Shown here one piece after another: positions 14,754 through 23,886 of a stretch of DNA of 37,503 nucleotides. Made by a program: the position numbers and the translations under genes. The stretch is from positions 1-37,503 of the forward strand of contig VBJI01000077.1 in NCBI GenBank assembly GCA_005880875.1. Reading direction: 5' to 3'. The DNA comes from Chloroflexota bacterium (GTDB taxonomy: Bacteria; Chloroflexota; Dormibacteria; CF-121). Under the pieces are notes generated by a model. It was not told the origin of the DNA. It saw only the letters and a program-made list of their open reading frames with translations, and searched no databases. How positions within the stretch are numbered: the stretch's first letter is position 1; the number at the start of each line of letters is the position of its first letter.

Positions 14754-16787
14754 ATGCGACGCCGCGCCATCCTGCCAGCTGTCGTTCTGTGTGCAGTATC
14801 ACTCGGCCCGGCCATGCCGGGGCACGCGGCCGGGGCGGTCGCTGGCCTGAACGATTGTCCGGTCTCGTCGCCCTCTGGCCCCTACGGCGATGTTCACATT
14901 TGCTCCGGGGAGGTCGCGAGCTGGGACACCACCTCCCTGGACGTGGACCTGACTCTCCCGCAACCGGGAACCGGCGACCGGCACCCGCTCATCGTGATGC
15001 TTCACGGCTTCGCCAACAACAAGCACGAGTGGGAATCCAGGACTGACGAAGGGAACAACGCCGACAAATGGCACTGGAACAACCACTGGTTCGCCGAGCA
15101 TGGTTTCTACGTTCTGACCTACACGGCGCGCGGCTTTTACGACGACGGCCCAGACCGGGCCGATGAGCCGCCAACGCCGGCCGGGAAACCGGTGACCTGC
15201 GCCGGCGGTCGTCCCGGCTCCGCATGCCTGCCGAATGGAACCATCCATCTCAAGAGCCGCGAGTTCGAAATTCGAGACACCCAGTGGCTGGCGGCCCTGG
15301 TCGCCCAGGCGTATCCCGACCTGGACGTCAATCAGGTCGCCGTCACCGGTGGTTCGTACGGCGGTGGCGAATCATGGCTGCAGGCGACACAGCCGGTCTG
15401 GGATGCCAACATCTTTCCAACGCCATTCCCCCATTCGCCGCTGCCAGTGTTGCATCTGCAAGTCGCCGTGCCGAAATATCCATGGACCGATCTCGCCTAC
15501 AGCCTGGCACCCAACGGGCATCCTGGGCCCTTCGACTCAACCATCTATTCGTCGTCGCAGGGCAATCCCGGCGACCCGACGGATACCGGCCAGGGCAGTC
15601 CGTTTGGCAGCCCCAAGTTCAGCTACGTGTTTGGCTTCTTCGACTTGGGAGTGATCGACGGGATCTTCGAAAGCGGCACGACGGTCACACCATCGGAAGA
15701 AGGCCCGATCAGCCTGCCGACCTGGGCCGGGCGGGCCCTATCCGGCGACCCCTACGACGCAGCGGGCGTCGAGGATTCAATTGTCGCTCAGATTCGTCGC
15801 GGGCTCACTGAATTCCGCGGCGCTTTCTACCAGGACGAGAATTGGTTGGCCGAGTCTCAGAGCCGGGAAGTAGCGATCTTCTCGATTTCGGGATGGACGG
15901 ATGACCTCTTTCCGCCGGTGGAGGCTTTCCGGCAGTTCAAGTATCTGAAGTCGATCGACCGGCTCTGGCCGGTGGAGGTGGCGGTGGCCGACATCGGGCA
16001 TCCGCGCGCCCAGAACTCTGACTCGGAATGGCATCACCTGAACGTCCAGGCCTGGGGTTTTCTCCATGAACAGATTCATGGCAGTCACCGGCAGCAGACC
16101 GAGGTCCTGAGCCTGCCCACGATCTGCGGCACGCCGTCGTCGGACGAAACGGGAACCATCCAGCGCCTTACCGGAAGAACGCCGGAAGAGCTGTCGAACG
16201 GAACGTTGACCGTCCATTACGACTCAGCCGGGCATCTGCTGAATCGCAAGGTGCCGGTCAACCCGCTCAACCCCGACCTGGCCGATCCCGATGATCTGCA
16301 AACGGATCCGGCGTTCGGGTTCGCCATTCTGGGACTGCCGGGCTGCCGGCGGTCGGTCGCGCCCGTCACCCTCTCCACCGCTCGCTATACCGGACTCTCC
16401 GCCCCGCTGGACGTGCCCCGGATCTACGTCGGCCTCGGACATGTCGATCTGACCTACACCCTCACGGGTGCGTCCACGGCAACGCTCAACGCCCGGGTCT
16501 GGGATGTGGCGCCTGACAACTCAGCGCTGCTGGTGACCAGAGGCACCTATCGCATCGATAGTCCCCGGTACGACACGCTGGTCGAGACCATCCAGTTGCC
16601 GCTCTTCGGCAACCAGTGGATGCTGCAAACCGGTCACCGGATTCGTCTCGACCTGACGCAGGTCGACTATCCGACCTTCCTGCAAAGCAATTCGGCGAGT
16701 GCCGTGATCACCTTTCCCGACGCCCAACTCGTGTTGCCGACCAGGGAGGCGACCGATATCACGGTGCCCGGCGCGGCGCTACCGTAG
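14754..16787 (+). CDS. Secreted S15/CocE-type alpha/beta hydrolase
   Basis: This 677-residue exported hydrolase is related to X-Pro dipeptidyl peptidase and cocaine esterase. The start at 14754 has GGAGGG upstream. Residues 1-25 form a signal peptide (MRRR, a hydrophobic core, then GHA-AGA as likely cleavage site). The hydrolase core shows LIVMLHGFANN, the nucleophile elbow GGSYGGG with Ser201, Asp383/Asp384 in SGWTDDLFPP and His416 in ADIGHPRAQ. This gives a complete Ser-Asp-His triad. The C-terminal part after about residue 480 looks like the jelly-roll domain of CocE/NonD proteins. The stop overlaps the stop of the convergent MmpL gene by nine bases. Peptidase or esterase action on an external substrate is likely, but the substrate is open. 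Confidence 0.88.
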   Translation: MRRRAILPAVVLCAVSLGPAMPGHAAGAVAGLNDCPVSSPSGPYGDVHICSGEVASWDTTSLDVDLTLPQPGTGDRHPLIVMLHGFANNKHEWESRTDEGNNADKWHWNNHWFAEHGFYVLTYTARGFYDDGPDRADEPPTPAGKPVTCAGGRPGSACLPNGTIHLKSREFEIRDTQWLAALVAQAYPDLDVNQVAVTGGSYGGGESWLQATQPVWDANIFPTPFPHSPLPVLHLQVAVPKYPWTDLAYSLAPNGHPGPFDSTIYSSSQGNPGDPTDTGQGSPFGSPKFSYVFGFFDLGVIDGIFESGTTVTPSEEGPISLPTWAGRALSGDPYDAAGVEDSIVAQIRRGLTEFRGAFYQDENWLAESQSREVAIFSISGWTDDLFPPVEAFRQFKYLKSIDRLWPVEVAVADIGHPRAQNSDSEWHHLNVQAWGFLHEQIHGSHRQQTEVLSLPTICGTPSSDETGTIQRLTGRTPEELSNGTLTVHYDSAGHLLNRKVPVNPLNPDLADPDDLQTDPAFGFAILGLPGCRRSVAPVTLSTARYTGLSAPLDVPRIYVGLGHVDLTYTLTGASTATLNARVWDVAPDNSALLVTRGTYRIDSPRYDTLVETIQLPLFGNQWMLQTGHRIRLDLTQVDYPTFLQSNSASAVITFPDAQLVLPTREATDITVPGAALP

Positions 16788-19241
16788 CCAGGATCGTGAC
16801 AGTGGTGGTAAGAGGACGAGCACGGCCGCGGTGGCGAGCAGCATGTCGAAGGCGCTCCAGATGCCAAAGTCGCGCACCGTCGGCACCGGACTGAGCGCGA
16901 GCACGGCAAAGCCGGCGGTCAAGGCCAGCGCCGACGCGGCGATCGCCGGGCCGACGCGGACCGACGCGAGGTGGGCGGCCTCCCCGGGATCGATCCCATT
17001 TTCCAGCTCGCCGCGATAGCGGGCGAGCCACAGGACGCTGAACTCGGTGGCGAAGGCGATCACGACGCCGCCGAGAAGGATCGTGATCGGACTGGAGCGC
17101 GCGTTGAAGATGCTGCCATAGAGGAACAGCAACCCGGTCGCGGCGCCCGCCGCCACTACCGTCGGCAGTAAGGCGAGGATCGCCGGCCGAATCCTCCGAT
17201 AGCCGAGCAGCAACACCACCAGGATCAGCGCGATGGCGAGCAGCGTCAATCGCAGCTGGTCTGCCTGGAGCCCGGCCAGCGCCTGGTCCGCGATCACGGC
17301 CAGCCCGGCGGGGAAGACGCGAAACCCTGACGGCGGCGCCCCGCCGGCGTTCCGCAAGGTCGAGACCAGGGTCCGGTCGCGGTCGACCGACGTCACGTGC
17401 GTCAGCCCGAAGATGGAAAGGGCCAGCCCGTGCTGGTTGTCGTACACGGCGCCCGTGAAATAGCCCGGGATCCGGTCGAGAATCAGCGCCGTCATCTTCG
17501 AGTCGGGCAGCTTTCCCTGGTTGAAGCCGGCCAGAAATCCGGGGAGGCTCTCGAGCGCCTTGAGGTCGCCACCCGACTGCGCGCTCGCCTGGTTGCCGGC
17601 CTGGTCGAGCCAGTGCACGGCCGTGGTAGACGTCGGATCGTGTCCCTGGACGACGAGATCGATCTCGCCCGCCAGCCCGACGGCCCTGCGCACCTGCTCC
17701 GCCTGGGCGAGCGCGCTGTCTCCCGGCGGCACGAGTTGAGCCGGATCGGTTTCGATCTTGATCGCCGGCAAGGCCGCCCATCCGACGAGCCCCACCACGA
17801 CGACCGCGACGGCAACCCCCGGCGCTAAGCCGGCGATTCTGGCGATCCGACGCCCGGCCGCGGTCCGCATGCGGGTCGCGTTGAAAACACTGGGAAATCT
17901 TCGGCCCAGCAACAGCAGAGACGGAAGACCGACCAGGTAGTTCGCGACATAGGCCATCGCCACGCCGAGCGCCATGAACAGCCCGAACTGGCGCACCAGG
18001 GGAATGCCCGACACCACGAAGGCGAGCATGCCCGCGGCGGTGGCGGCCGCCGCCAGCCCGGTGGAGGGAAGGATGCGGCGAGAAGCGAGCGTCACCCGCT
18101 CCTCCAGGGTCCCGTCGGCATCCATCACCCGGTTGATCGACTGGATGAAGTAGTCGGTGGCGAGTCCCAGCACTACCGGGAGGACGACCAGCGTGGCCGG
18201 CGTCACCGGCAGTCCGGCAAAGCCCGCGATCCCCGCGGTCCACAGTGCCCCGAGGGCGGCGACGGCGATCGTCAGCAGCGTCGAGGTGCCGAGCGCCAGG
18301 ACCGCGACGACCAGCACCCCCACCAAGGCGAGCGGCAGCAGGAACTTCAGCGCGTTGAAGACCGAATCCGCCACCGATAGGGTCAGCGCGGGGGAGCCGG
18401 AAGCGGTGAAGCGCAGGTCGTGCAATTCCTGGAGGTCGCTCGCGCTCGACGCGCTCCTGATGATGTCCATGATGTGCCGGACCTGGTCGAGTGAGGCGTT
18501 GCGGTTGAGCCGTACTGTGATGATCGCGTGCTGCATGTCGGGGAGGGCCCAGGTCCAGAAGGGTCGTACGTGTTGCCCGTCCGGTTCCAGCAGGACCCCC
18601 TGGATGAAGGTCGGGTTGTTGACCGCCGGCACGCCCAGGGTCGGCAGGGCTTTCGCGTAGCGCTGGGCGCAGGCACCGACCGCTTGCTGGAAGGCCTGCT
18701 GCGCGGCGGCATCCTGCTGCGACTGCGACTTGCCGGCGGCGACCGCCTGCTGGCGGGCGGCGGTCTCGGCGCTCTTTCCCTCCTGGGCGCAGACCTGGAG
18801 CAGGATGGTGGTGGTGCTGATCGCCAGGGTGTTGACCAGCGTGCCGGGGCCGTACACCTTCTTGACGCCGGGCGCCTGGTGAAGCTTCCCCTCGAGATGG
18901 GACAGGCCGACAATGTGGTCGGGCGTGATCAGGTTGGCGCCGGCGACCGGCTGCGCCATCACCACCACCGGGTCGGCGCCGAATGTGTCGGCAAAGAGCG
19001 CCTGGTCCTTGAAGGCACTCGCACCGGTGTCGACCAGCAGATCGACACGCGCGTCCGGATGAAGGCGCATCAACCCGAGCAGGCTGCCGGCTGAGACAAG
19101 CAGTGCCAGCAGCAGCAGGAGGAGAGGCCAGCGAGAGGGCGCCGCGAACAGCAGGCTCGATGAGGCCGCCCGGCGTCGCACCGGCGCGGTCGGAGCGGCG
19201 TCCCTAGTTGCCAAGGAAGAGCGAAATAAGGTCTTGATCAT
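16779..19241 (-). CDS. MmpL/RND-family (HAE3-like) membrane transporter, last gene of the mce operon
   Basis: This 820-residue protein has the MmpL layout: a first helix (about 35-57), a large extracytoplasmic domain, five clustered helices, a second extracytoplasmic domain and a second set of helices. The first cluster carries the proton-relay type motif LGLATDYFIQSINR; the second has FATEFSVLWLARYR, with Glu-Phe in place of Asp-Tyr. Extracytoplasmic domain 1 has an unusual Gln/Ala-rich stretch (about 150-190, SQSQQDAAAQQAFQQAV), probably a coiled coil. The gene starts 38 bases inside the last mce gene, so it is translationally coupled and part of the same operon. The probable role is lipid or hydrophobic compound transport with the Mce complex. 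The cargo is unknown. Confidence 0.9.
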   Translation of the reverse strand: MIKTLFRSSLATRDAAPTAPVRRRAASSSLLFAAPSRWPLLLLLLALLVSAGSLLGLMRLHPDARVDLLVDTGASAFKDQALFADTFGADPVVVMAQPVAGANLITPDHIVGLSHLEGKLHQAPGVKKVYGPGTLVNTLAISTTTILLQVCAQEGKSAETAARQQAVAAGKSQSQQDAAAQQAFQQAVGACAQRYAKALPTLGVPAVNNPTFIQGVLLEPDGQHVRPFWTWALPDMQHAIITVRLNRNASLDQVRHIMDIIRSASSASDLQELHDLRFTASGSPALTLSVADSVFNALKFLLPLALVGVLVVAVLALGTSTLLTIAVAALGALWTAGIAGFAGLPVTPATLVVLPVVLGLATDYFIQSINRVMDADGTLEERVTLASRRILPSTGLAAAATAAGMLAFVVSGIPLVRQFGLFMALGVAMAYVANYLVGLPSLLLLGRRFPSVFNATRMRTAAGRRIARIAGLAPGVAVAVVVVGLVGWAALPAIKIETDPAQLVPPGDSALAQAEQVRRAVGLAGEIDLVVQGHDPTSTTAVHWLDQAGNQASAQSGGDLKALESLPGFLAGFNQGKLPDSKMTALILDRIPGYFTGAVYDNQHGLALSIFGLTHVTSVDRDRTLVSTLRNAGGAPPSGFRVFPAGLAVIADQALAGLQADQLRLTLLAIALILVVLLLGYRRIRPAILALLPTVVAAGAATGLLFLYGSIFNARSSPITILLGGVVIAFATEFSVLWLARYRGELENGIDPGEAAHLASVRVGPAIAASALALTAGFAVLALSPVPTVRDFGIWSAFDMLLATAAVLVLLPPLSRSWLR

Positions 19242-20286
19242 GGACCGGTGGCGCCTGCGACGAAGGTGATGCGGTACCGCAGGGCGGCGAAGGCGCGTGG
19301 CCGTTGCCGGTCGGCACCACCTGGACCCGGACGTAGTGGCCGTTGCCGTCCTGGCCGCCGAAGGCGGACTTGGTCTCCAGCACCGCCTGCATCAGGCAGG
19401 GGAGTGCCGGGTTGACGCCCACGATGACCGCATCGAGTTCGCCGGCCACCACCCGCAACTGGTCGACGGTGGCCGGGCCCTTCGACAGGATATGGGCCAG
19501 GTTCGCCGAGTTGCCCTGCAGCGCGGTATCGAGCTCCTGCGTCACCGCCGCCGTGTGGTCGATCCCGGACCCGATCGAGTCCTCCACTTGCACCAGGCCG
19601 CTCAGCACCAGGTCGGTATCGGCGATCTGGCGGTCGATCGGCGCGTTTTGCAGGTCGCGATCGAGTTGCTCGCTGGCGATGATCAGGCCGGCGAGGTCGT
19701 CGGCGCGATTGTGCAACACCGTGGTGGTGGACGACACGTCAGCCGAGGATTGACCCAGCGCCTGGAACGCGGTATTCATTTGGGCGCCGCGTCCGTCGGC
19801 CGCCTTGCCAAGCTCGACAAAGATGGTCTTGAGGTTGGCTCGGACGTCGGGCTGCAACTCGTTCAGCACCTGGTCGAAATCCGTCGACACGGTGGTGCGG
19901 GAGAGTGGTATCGAGGCCCCGTCGCGCAGCCGGCCGTTGCTGCCGCCTTGCAGATAAACGAACTTCGGACCGAGCAATCCATGCGGGCGGATCGCCGCCG
20001 TCGTATCGGCATGCAGCTGACTCGCGTAGCGCGGGTCGATGGACACGCCGATGAGGGCGTAGCCGTTGCTGTAGCGGACCCGATCGACCGACCCGACCCG
20101 CGCTCCACTCAACTCCACCCAGGCGCCCGGACTGAGCTCGCCGTAGGCGCCCGCCTGCAGCTGCAGGTGAAGCGGCTGGTTCCAGGGGAGAGAGAACGGG
20201 GTGAAGACCAGGATCGCGAACGCGCAGGCCGCGACCGCCACCACCAGTCCGACCAGGCGCGAGCCCGCCAGGCGTCTCCGCTTCAC
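19204..20286 (-). CDS. Mce family protein (sixth mce gene of the operon)
   Basis: The true start is the GTG at 20286, which overlaps the stop of the previous gene (GTGA), giving 360 residues; the open frame further upstream is noise from the neighbouring proline-rich tail. An N-terminal helix (about 8-28) anchors the protein. The MCE domain follows (LQAGAYGELSPGAWVELSGARVG, broken as positions about 42-64, then AAIRPHGLLGPKFVYLQGG). After this comes a long helical region (SADVSSTTTVLHNRADDLAG) that would form the tunnel. The C-terminal part holds QAVLETKSAFGGQDGNGHYV, echoing the AQDGQGYATR and YRDGNGNLLR segments of the sister proteins. It is coupled to the MmpL gene by a 38-base overlap. 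Confidence 0.9.
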   Translation of the reverse strand: MKRRRLAGSRLVGLVVAVAACAFAILVFTPFSLPWNQPLHLQLQAGAYGELSPGAWVELSGARVGSVDRVRYSNGYALIGVSIDPRYASQLHADTTAAIRPHGLLGPKFVYLQGGSNGRLRDGASIPLSRTTVSTDFDQVLNELQPDVRANLKTIFVELGKAADGRGAQMNTAFQALGQSSADVSSTTTVLHNRADDLAGLIIASEQLDRDLQNAPIDRQIADTDLVLSGLVQVEDSIGSGIDHTAAVTQELDTALQGNSANLAHILSKGPATVDQLRVVAGELDAVIVGVNPALPCLMQAVLETKSAFGGQDGNGHYVRVQVVPTGNGHAPSPPCGTASPSSQAPPVHDQDLISLFLGN

Positions 20287-21710
20287 GAGGGCGCTCCGAA
20301 AAGAAGCAGAGTCAGCCAGTCGGGAAGAAGGCCCAGCGGCGGCAGCGTGACCCCCGGCAGGGATGGGCACAGCGAGGGGCTGGGACTCGGGGTGGGAACT
20401 TTGGGTGGCGTCGGCGTGGGGGGCATGCAGGGGACACTGGGAGTTGGGACCGCGGAGATCGATGGACAGGGCAACGGCGAGAGCGTCGGCGTGGGGAGTT
20501 TCGGGGGCGTTGGGGTGGGCAAACACTTTGGCAGCGGCAGCGTCGGCAGCGAAGGCAACGCCGGCAGAGCGGCCGCCGGCGCCTGGCCGACGCCGGTCTG
20601 GCACTGCGGGTTGGCCTGCGGGTTGACCTGGTCGCAGGCCGGGTTGACGACGTAGTACTGGCGGAGCAGGTGATTGCCGGCGGCATCGGTCTGCGAGACC
20701 GCACTGACGAGCTCGGGTTGCAGCACCCGGTTGTTGGTGTTGATGGCCCCGATGCTGCTGTGAGTATCGGCCGCCACGATCGCGAGCGTTCCGTTCAGCT
20801 GCGTCAGTAACGGGTCCAGGGTGACGATCGTGGTGTGGAAGTTCTGCTCATTGCCGGCGAGCGTCGCATCGAAGTCACCCATCACGTTGCCCAGGTGGGT
20901 GATCAAAGAGGCGAGGGCCCGGTCATTGCTGGCCAGCGTGCCGGTGACATCACTCATGCCGCCCACCAGGTCTCCGAGCTGCTGATGGCTCTGCGCCAAC
21001 CGGTCACTGACGATCGCCAGGTTGGCGACGATTCGGTCGATGTCAGGGTCATGCTGATGAAAGGTGCCGAGCGGTGTGAGCGATTCCTGCGACAGGCCGT
21101 TGAGCTGGGTCAGCAGGTCGTTGATGGTTTCTTGCTGGCCTTGCAGGCCGCCGCCCGTCTGCTGGATCAGGGTTTGCAGTCGCGCGCGGGTCTGTGGGTC
21201 GAGAGCGCTGAGGAACTGATCGAAGTCGACCGGGCTCAGCGTGTTGTCGCTTTGAATGGTGCCGCCGCTCTGCAACTCGGCGCCGCCATTGACCGGAGTG
21301 ATCTCGATGTACTTCTGCGCCAGCAGCGTGGAGTATCGGATCCGGGCGGAGGTGAACTGGTGCAGCGGCGCATAGTGCGGCGAGATCCGCATGGTGACCA
21401 GCGCCCGCGTTCCGGAGACCTCGACGCCGCTGACCTGGCCGACGGAGTGGCCGGCGATCACGACATCCGCCCCACGGCTGACGCCGTTGGCATCGATGAA
21501 TGCGGCCCTGACCGAATAGTCCTGCCCGGGTGGGGCCAGGCTGAGGTTGAAGGGAAGCCCGAAGCTGATGTTGATCGCGATCGCCAGCAGGGCGATGATC
21601 AGGACCGCAACCAGGGTGATCACGCCCGCCCTGAAGGGATTGCCCGGGCCCGCCGGCCCACGCGAGCGGCGCTTTAGTGCCAGGCGAGCGTTTGAGGCGT
21701 TCAGGTTCAT
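20283..21710 (-). CDS. Mce family protein with proline-rich C-terminal tail (fifth mce gene)
   Basis: This 475-residue protein is the longest Mce protein here. The N-terminus is basic (RLALKRRSRGPAG), followed by one helix (about 29-51). The MCE domain spans about 62-140, with GADVVIAGHSVGQVSGVEVS and STLLAQKYIEITPVNGG. A helical region reaches residue about 340. Residues 382-462 are dominated by proline with threonine, serine and regularly spaced cysteines, then a hydrophobic end (LTLLLFGAPS). It starts at the ATG overlapping the previous stop (ATGA). The proline-rich tail is an extension not shared with the other five Mce proteins in this operon and may span the cell wall. Confidence 0.9.
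   Translation of the reverse strand: MNLNASNARLALKRRSRGPAGPGNPFRAGVITLVAVLIIALLAIAINISFGLPFNLSLAPPGQDYSVRAAFIDANGVSRGADVVIAGHSVGQVSGVEVSGTRALVTMRISPHYAPLHQFTSARIRYSTLLAQKYIEITPVNGGAELQSGGTIQSDNTLSPVDFDQFLSALDPQTRARLQTLIQQTGGGLQGQQETINDLLTQLNGLSQESLTPLGTFHQHDPDIDRIVANLAIVSDRLAQSHQQLGDLVGGMSDVTGTLASNDRALASLITHLGNVMGDFDATLAGNEQNFHTTIVTLDPLLTQLNGTLAIVAADTHSSIGAINTNNRVLQPELVSAVSQTDAAGNHLLRQYYVVNPACDQVNPQANPQCQTGVGQAPAAALPALPSLPTLPLPKCLPTPTPPKLPTPTLSPLPCPSISAVPTPSVPCMPPTPTPPKVPTPSPSPSLCPSLPGVTLPPLGLLPDWLTLLLFGAPS
20325..20567 (-). repeat. Proline-rich low-complexity tail with an imperfect repeat
   Basis: The coding segment for residues 382-462 of the fifth Mce protein contains two copies of a degenerate unit of the form C-[LM]-P-P/T-PTPPK-[LV]-PTP, each followed by an SP-rich run and a Cys-Pro-Ser. 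On the other strand it reads as a glycine/valine repeat, which is only its mirror. Confidence 0.7.
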
Positions 21711-22732
21711 CCGCCGCCTCCGCTGCAGGCGATTCGCGTCGGGTTGACCGGCTCGCTTCCCGTAAAGACATACGGATGGACCCGCAACAGGTTGCCATTG
21801 CCGTCGCGGTAGGAGGTAGCACTCCGCATTTCGGCGAGCGTCTGGACGATGTCGGCCATGCAGGGGTCGATGATCGCCAGCGAGGTGGCGGAGTGGTCGG
21901 AGAGTTTTTGCAGCTCGTCGAGCACGGCCGGCAACTGCTTGAGCATCTTGTTGAGATCGCCTTCGTGTCCCTTGAGACCCGCGGCCAGCTCACCGAGCGC
22001 GCGATCCGCGTAGACCAGCTCCGCCTGGAGTTGCGCCTCGTGGGCCGCGGTCACGTCCAGCAGGCTGGCGCCGTTGGCGATGTCGCGCCGGAAGGCCTGG
22101 TCCTCGGTCGCCATCATCTGGGCGATCCGGTCGAACTCGACGTCCAGGGCGCTGAGCTGCTGGTCCTGTTGCGCGATCTTTCCGGTAACGACCGACGTGT
22201 CCTGCATGATCCCCGGCAACGCCGCCAGAAAGACATTCAGGTCGGCGCCGCGGCCTGCCAATGCCGCGCCGCCCTCACGGGTGAGGGTCTGGATGCGTGC
22301 CCGCGTCTGCGGGTCGAAGAGGTCCATGACCTGGTCGAGGTCCACGGGAGAGGCCGTGTCCTGCAGCGGCAGGGTGCCGCCGGACGGGATCGTCTGTGCG
22401 CTCGGCGGTCCGGCGGTGAGCTCCACGAAGGGATTTCCGAGCAGGCCCTTCGTCCGGATGGTGGCGCGAGTGCCGCGGTGAAGCGGTGCGGAGCCGGAGT
22501 CGATTTCCATCACGACCTGCGCGCCGCCGACGCTCGGACCATTGTCCGCCGCGATGCCGACCGAGGTCACCCGGCCGACGCGGCTGCCGTTCACGACGAC
22601 ATCGTTCTCCTGGGTCAGCCCTTCGGCGCTCAGGAAGTAGGCGGTCACGGTGTACGGATGGTTGCCGAAAAGGGTGGCGGTGAGGCCGCCCAGCAGGCCG
22701 GCGGCGGCAAGTAACGCGACCAGCAGCTTCAT
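21707..22732 (-). CDS. Mce family protein (fourth mce gene)
   Basis: The start is the ATG at 22732, overlapping the previous stop as ATGA, and gives 341 residues. The N-terminal helix is MKLLVALLAAAGLLGGLTA. The MCE domain follows, with YTVTAYFLSAEGLTQENDVV, then GSRVGRVTSVGIAADNG and IRTKGLLGNPFVELTAG. The rest is mainly helical (LNKMLKQLPAVLDELQKLS) with a C-terminal SATSYRDGNGNLLRVHPYVF segment shared with sisters. It ends with a glycine tail (CSGGGG). As a subunit of the Mce complex it is expected to be anchored in the cytoplasmic membrane and to contribute to a hexameric MCE ring and helical channel. Confidence 0.9.
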   Translation of the reverse strand: MKLLVALLAAAGLLGGLTATLFGNHPYTVTAYFLSAEGLTQENDVVVNGSRVGRVTSVGIAADNGPSVGGAQVVMEIDSGSAPLHRGTRATIRTKGLLGNPFVELTAGPPSAQTIPSGGTLPLQDTASPVDLDQVMDLFDPQTRARIQTLTREGGAALAGRGADLNVFLAALPGIMQDTSVVTGKIAQQDQQLSALDVEFDRIAQMMATEDQAFRRDIANGASLLDVTAAHEAQLQAELVYADRALGELAAGLKGHEGDLNKMLKQLPAVLDELQKLSDHSATSLAIIDPCMADIVQTLAEMRSATSYRDGNGNLLRVHPYVFTGSEPVNPTRIACSGGGG

Positions 22733-23886
22733 CGGCCGTTCCCCAGCTGCATCAGCAGCAGATCGGCGAGGTCCTGCGGCACCGCCGGTCCGCCGTTCGG
22801 GATGCCGACGCCGGGCAGCGCGCTGCCGGTGGTCTGCTTCGAAGGTGTCAGCCCGGTGATCCGCAGCGAGTGGATCCCGGCCGCGTCGGCGTGGGAGAAA
22901 GCGGAGATCCATTCCGCGGCCAGCGTCAGCGATTCCGAATCGCTGATATTCAGCTGGTCGTTGGGATAGGTGATCTGTCCCAGCAGCAGCTCGGGCAGGA
23001 GCTGATCGACCTGCGCGTTGGTCAAGCTCAGGGTGCGACGTCCGGCCGCGATCGTCGACGGGCTCTTCTGCAATGAGGCACGGTCGGCCGCGGTCACGCC
23101 GCTGAAGGCCTGGTCGAGCGAGCCGAAGGCGGCGGCCCCATTTCGCACCGTACCCGCGAGCGCCTGGTCGCGTGCGGCGATCCCGCTCATCACGGTGTCG
23201 CCGCTGTCGACCAGGTGGCCGAGCTGATCCTGTTCGTCCGCCAGCGCCTGCATGATGGTGTTCAGGTTCGTCAGGATTCGGTCCAGCTCTTTGGCGCGAC
23301 TTTCACCGACGCGCGCCAGCGGCCGAAGATTGGTCATCGTGCTGTCCAGCGGCCCCAGCGCGGCGCTGAGGTCCTGCTGCCGGCCGTCGAGCGCGACCCC
23401 CAGCTGCCGAAACGATTCGGACATCGCCTGACGGGTTGGCGCATCCATGGCATTGAGGATGTCGTCGATCTCGATCGCCTGACCGGTCTGGGCTTTGGGG
23501 ATGGTGGCCTCGCTCTGCAGATAGGGCTCAGCACTCGACTGGGGCCGAACCAGCTCGACGAACTTCTCGCCCAGCAGGGTTTTCGGCCGGATCACCGCGC
23601 GGGTATCCTGGCGCAGCCGGATGTTGGGCTGAAGCGCCATCTTGACCAGCGCCCCGCCATCGCTGGAATCCGTGATGGTCAGCACGGTGCCGACGTGTAC
23701 ACCGCTGACCCGCACCTCGGCCTGCGGGACGAGGCCGTTCGCGCTGGCGAACTCGGCGTTGAGCGCGAACTCGTTGCTCCAGGGCCCGTGTAAGCCCATG
23801 TTCAGGGCGATCCATCCGAGCCCGAACAGGCAGGCCGCGGCAAAGACCACCACCATCGCGACGCTGATGAAGGTGCGGCGCGCCAT
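22729..23886 (-). CDS. Mce family protein (third mce gene)
   Basis: The start is the ATG at 23886, sharing one base with the previous stop (TAATG), and gives 385 residues. The N-terminal helix is FISVAMVVVFAAACLFGLGW. The MCE domain includes FASANGLVPQAEVRVSGVHV, GTVLTITDSSDGGALVKMAL and IRPKTLLGEKFVELVRPQ, which is a complete set and a useful reference for the damaged first mce gene. Helical segments follow (LNTIMQALADEQDQLGHLVD). The C-terminus (ALPGVGIPNGGPAVPQDLAD) is short and proline/glycine-rich. It overlaps the next gene by four bases. Confidence 0.9.
   Translation of the reverse strand: MARRTFISVAMVVVFAAACLFGLGWIALNMGLHGPWSNEFALNAEFASANGLVPQAEVRVSGVHVGTVLTITDSSDGGALVKMALQPNIRLRQDTRAVIRPKTLLGEKFVELVRPQSSAEPYLQSEATIPKAQTGQAIEIDDILNAMDAPTRQAMSESFRQLGVALDGRQQDLSAALGPLDSTMTNLRPLARVGESRAKELDRILTNLNTIMQALADEQDQLGHLVDSGDTVMSGIAARDQALAGTVRNGAAAFGSLDQAFSGVTAADRASLQKSPSTIAAGRRTLSLTNAQVDQLLPELLLGQITYPNDQLNISDSESLTLAAEWISAFSHADAAGIHSLRITGLTPSKQTTGSALPGVGIPNGGPAVPQDLADLLLMQLGNGR

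Noticed and set aside
16759-18243. A 494-codon minus-strand frame inside the MmpL gene
   Set aside because: It is an Arg/Gly/Pro-rich shadow in another frame of the same strand; the MmpL frame shows clear helices and motifs.
16779-19241. Glu-Phe in place of the Asp-Tyr relay in the second helix cluster of the MmpL protein, as a possible loss of function
   Set aside because: Similar TEF motifs occur, as far as I recall, in HAE3-type members of the family, so it is not a clear defect.
19297-20655. A 452-codon plus-strand frame ending in Gly-Val repeats, resembling a glycine-rich protein
   Set aside because: It is the complement of the sixth Mce gene and of the proline-rich tail of the fifth; the repeats are mirrors of proline codons.
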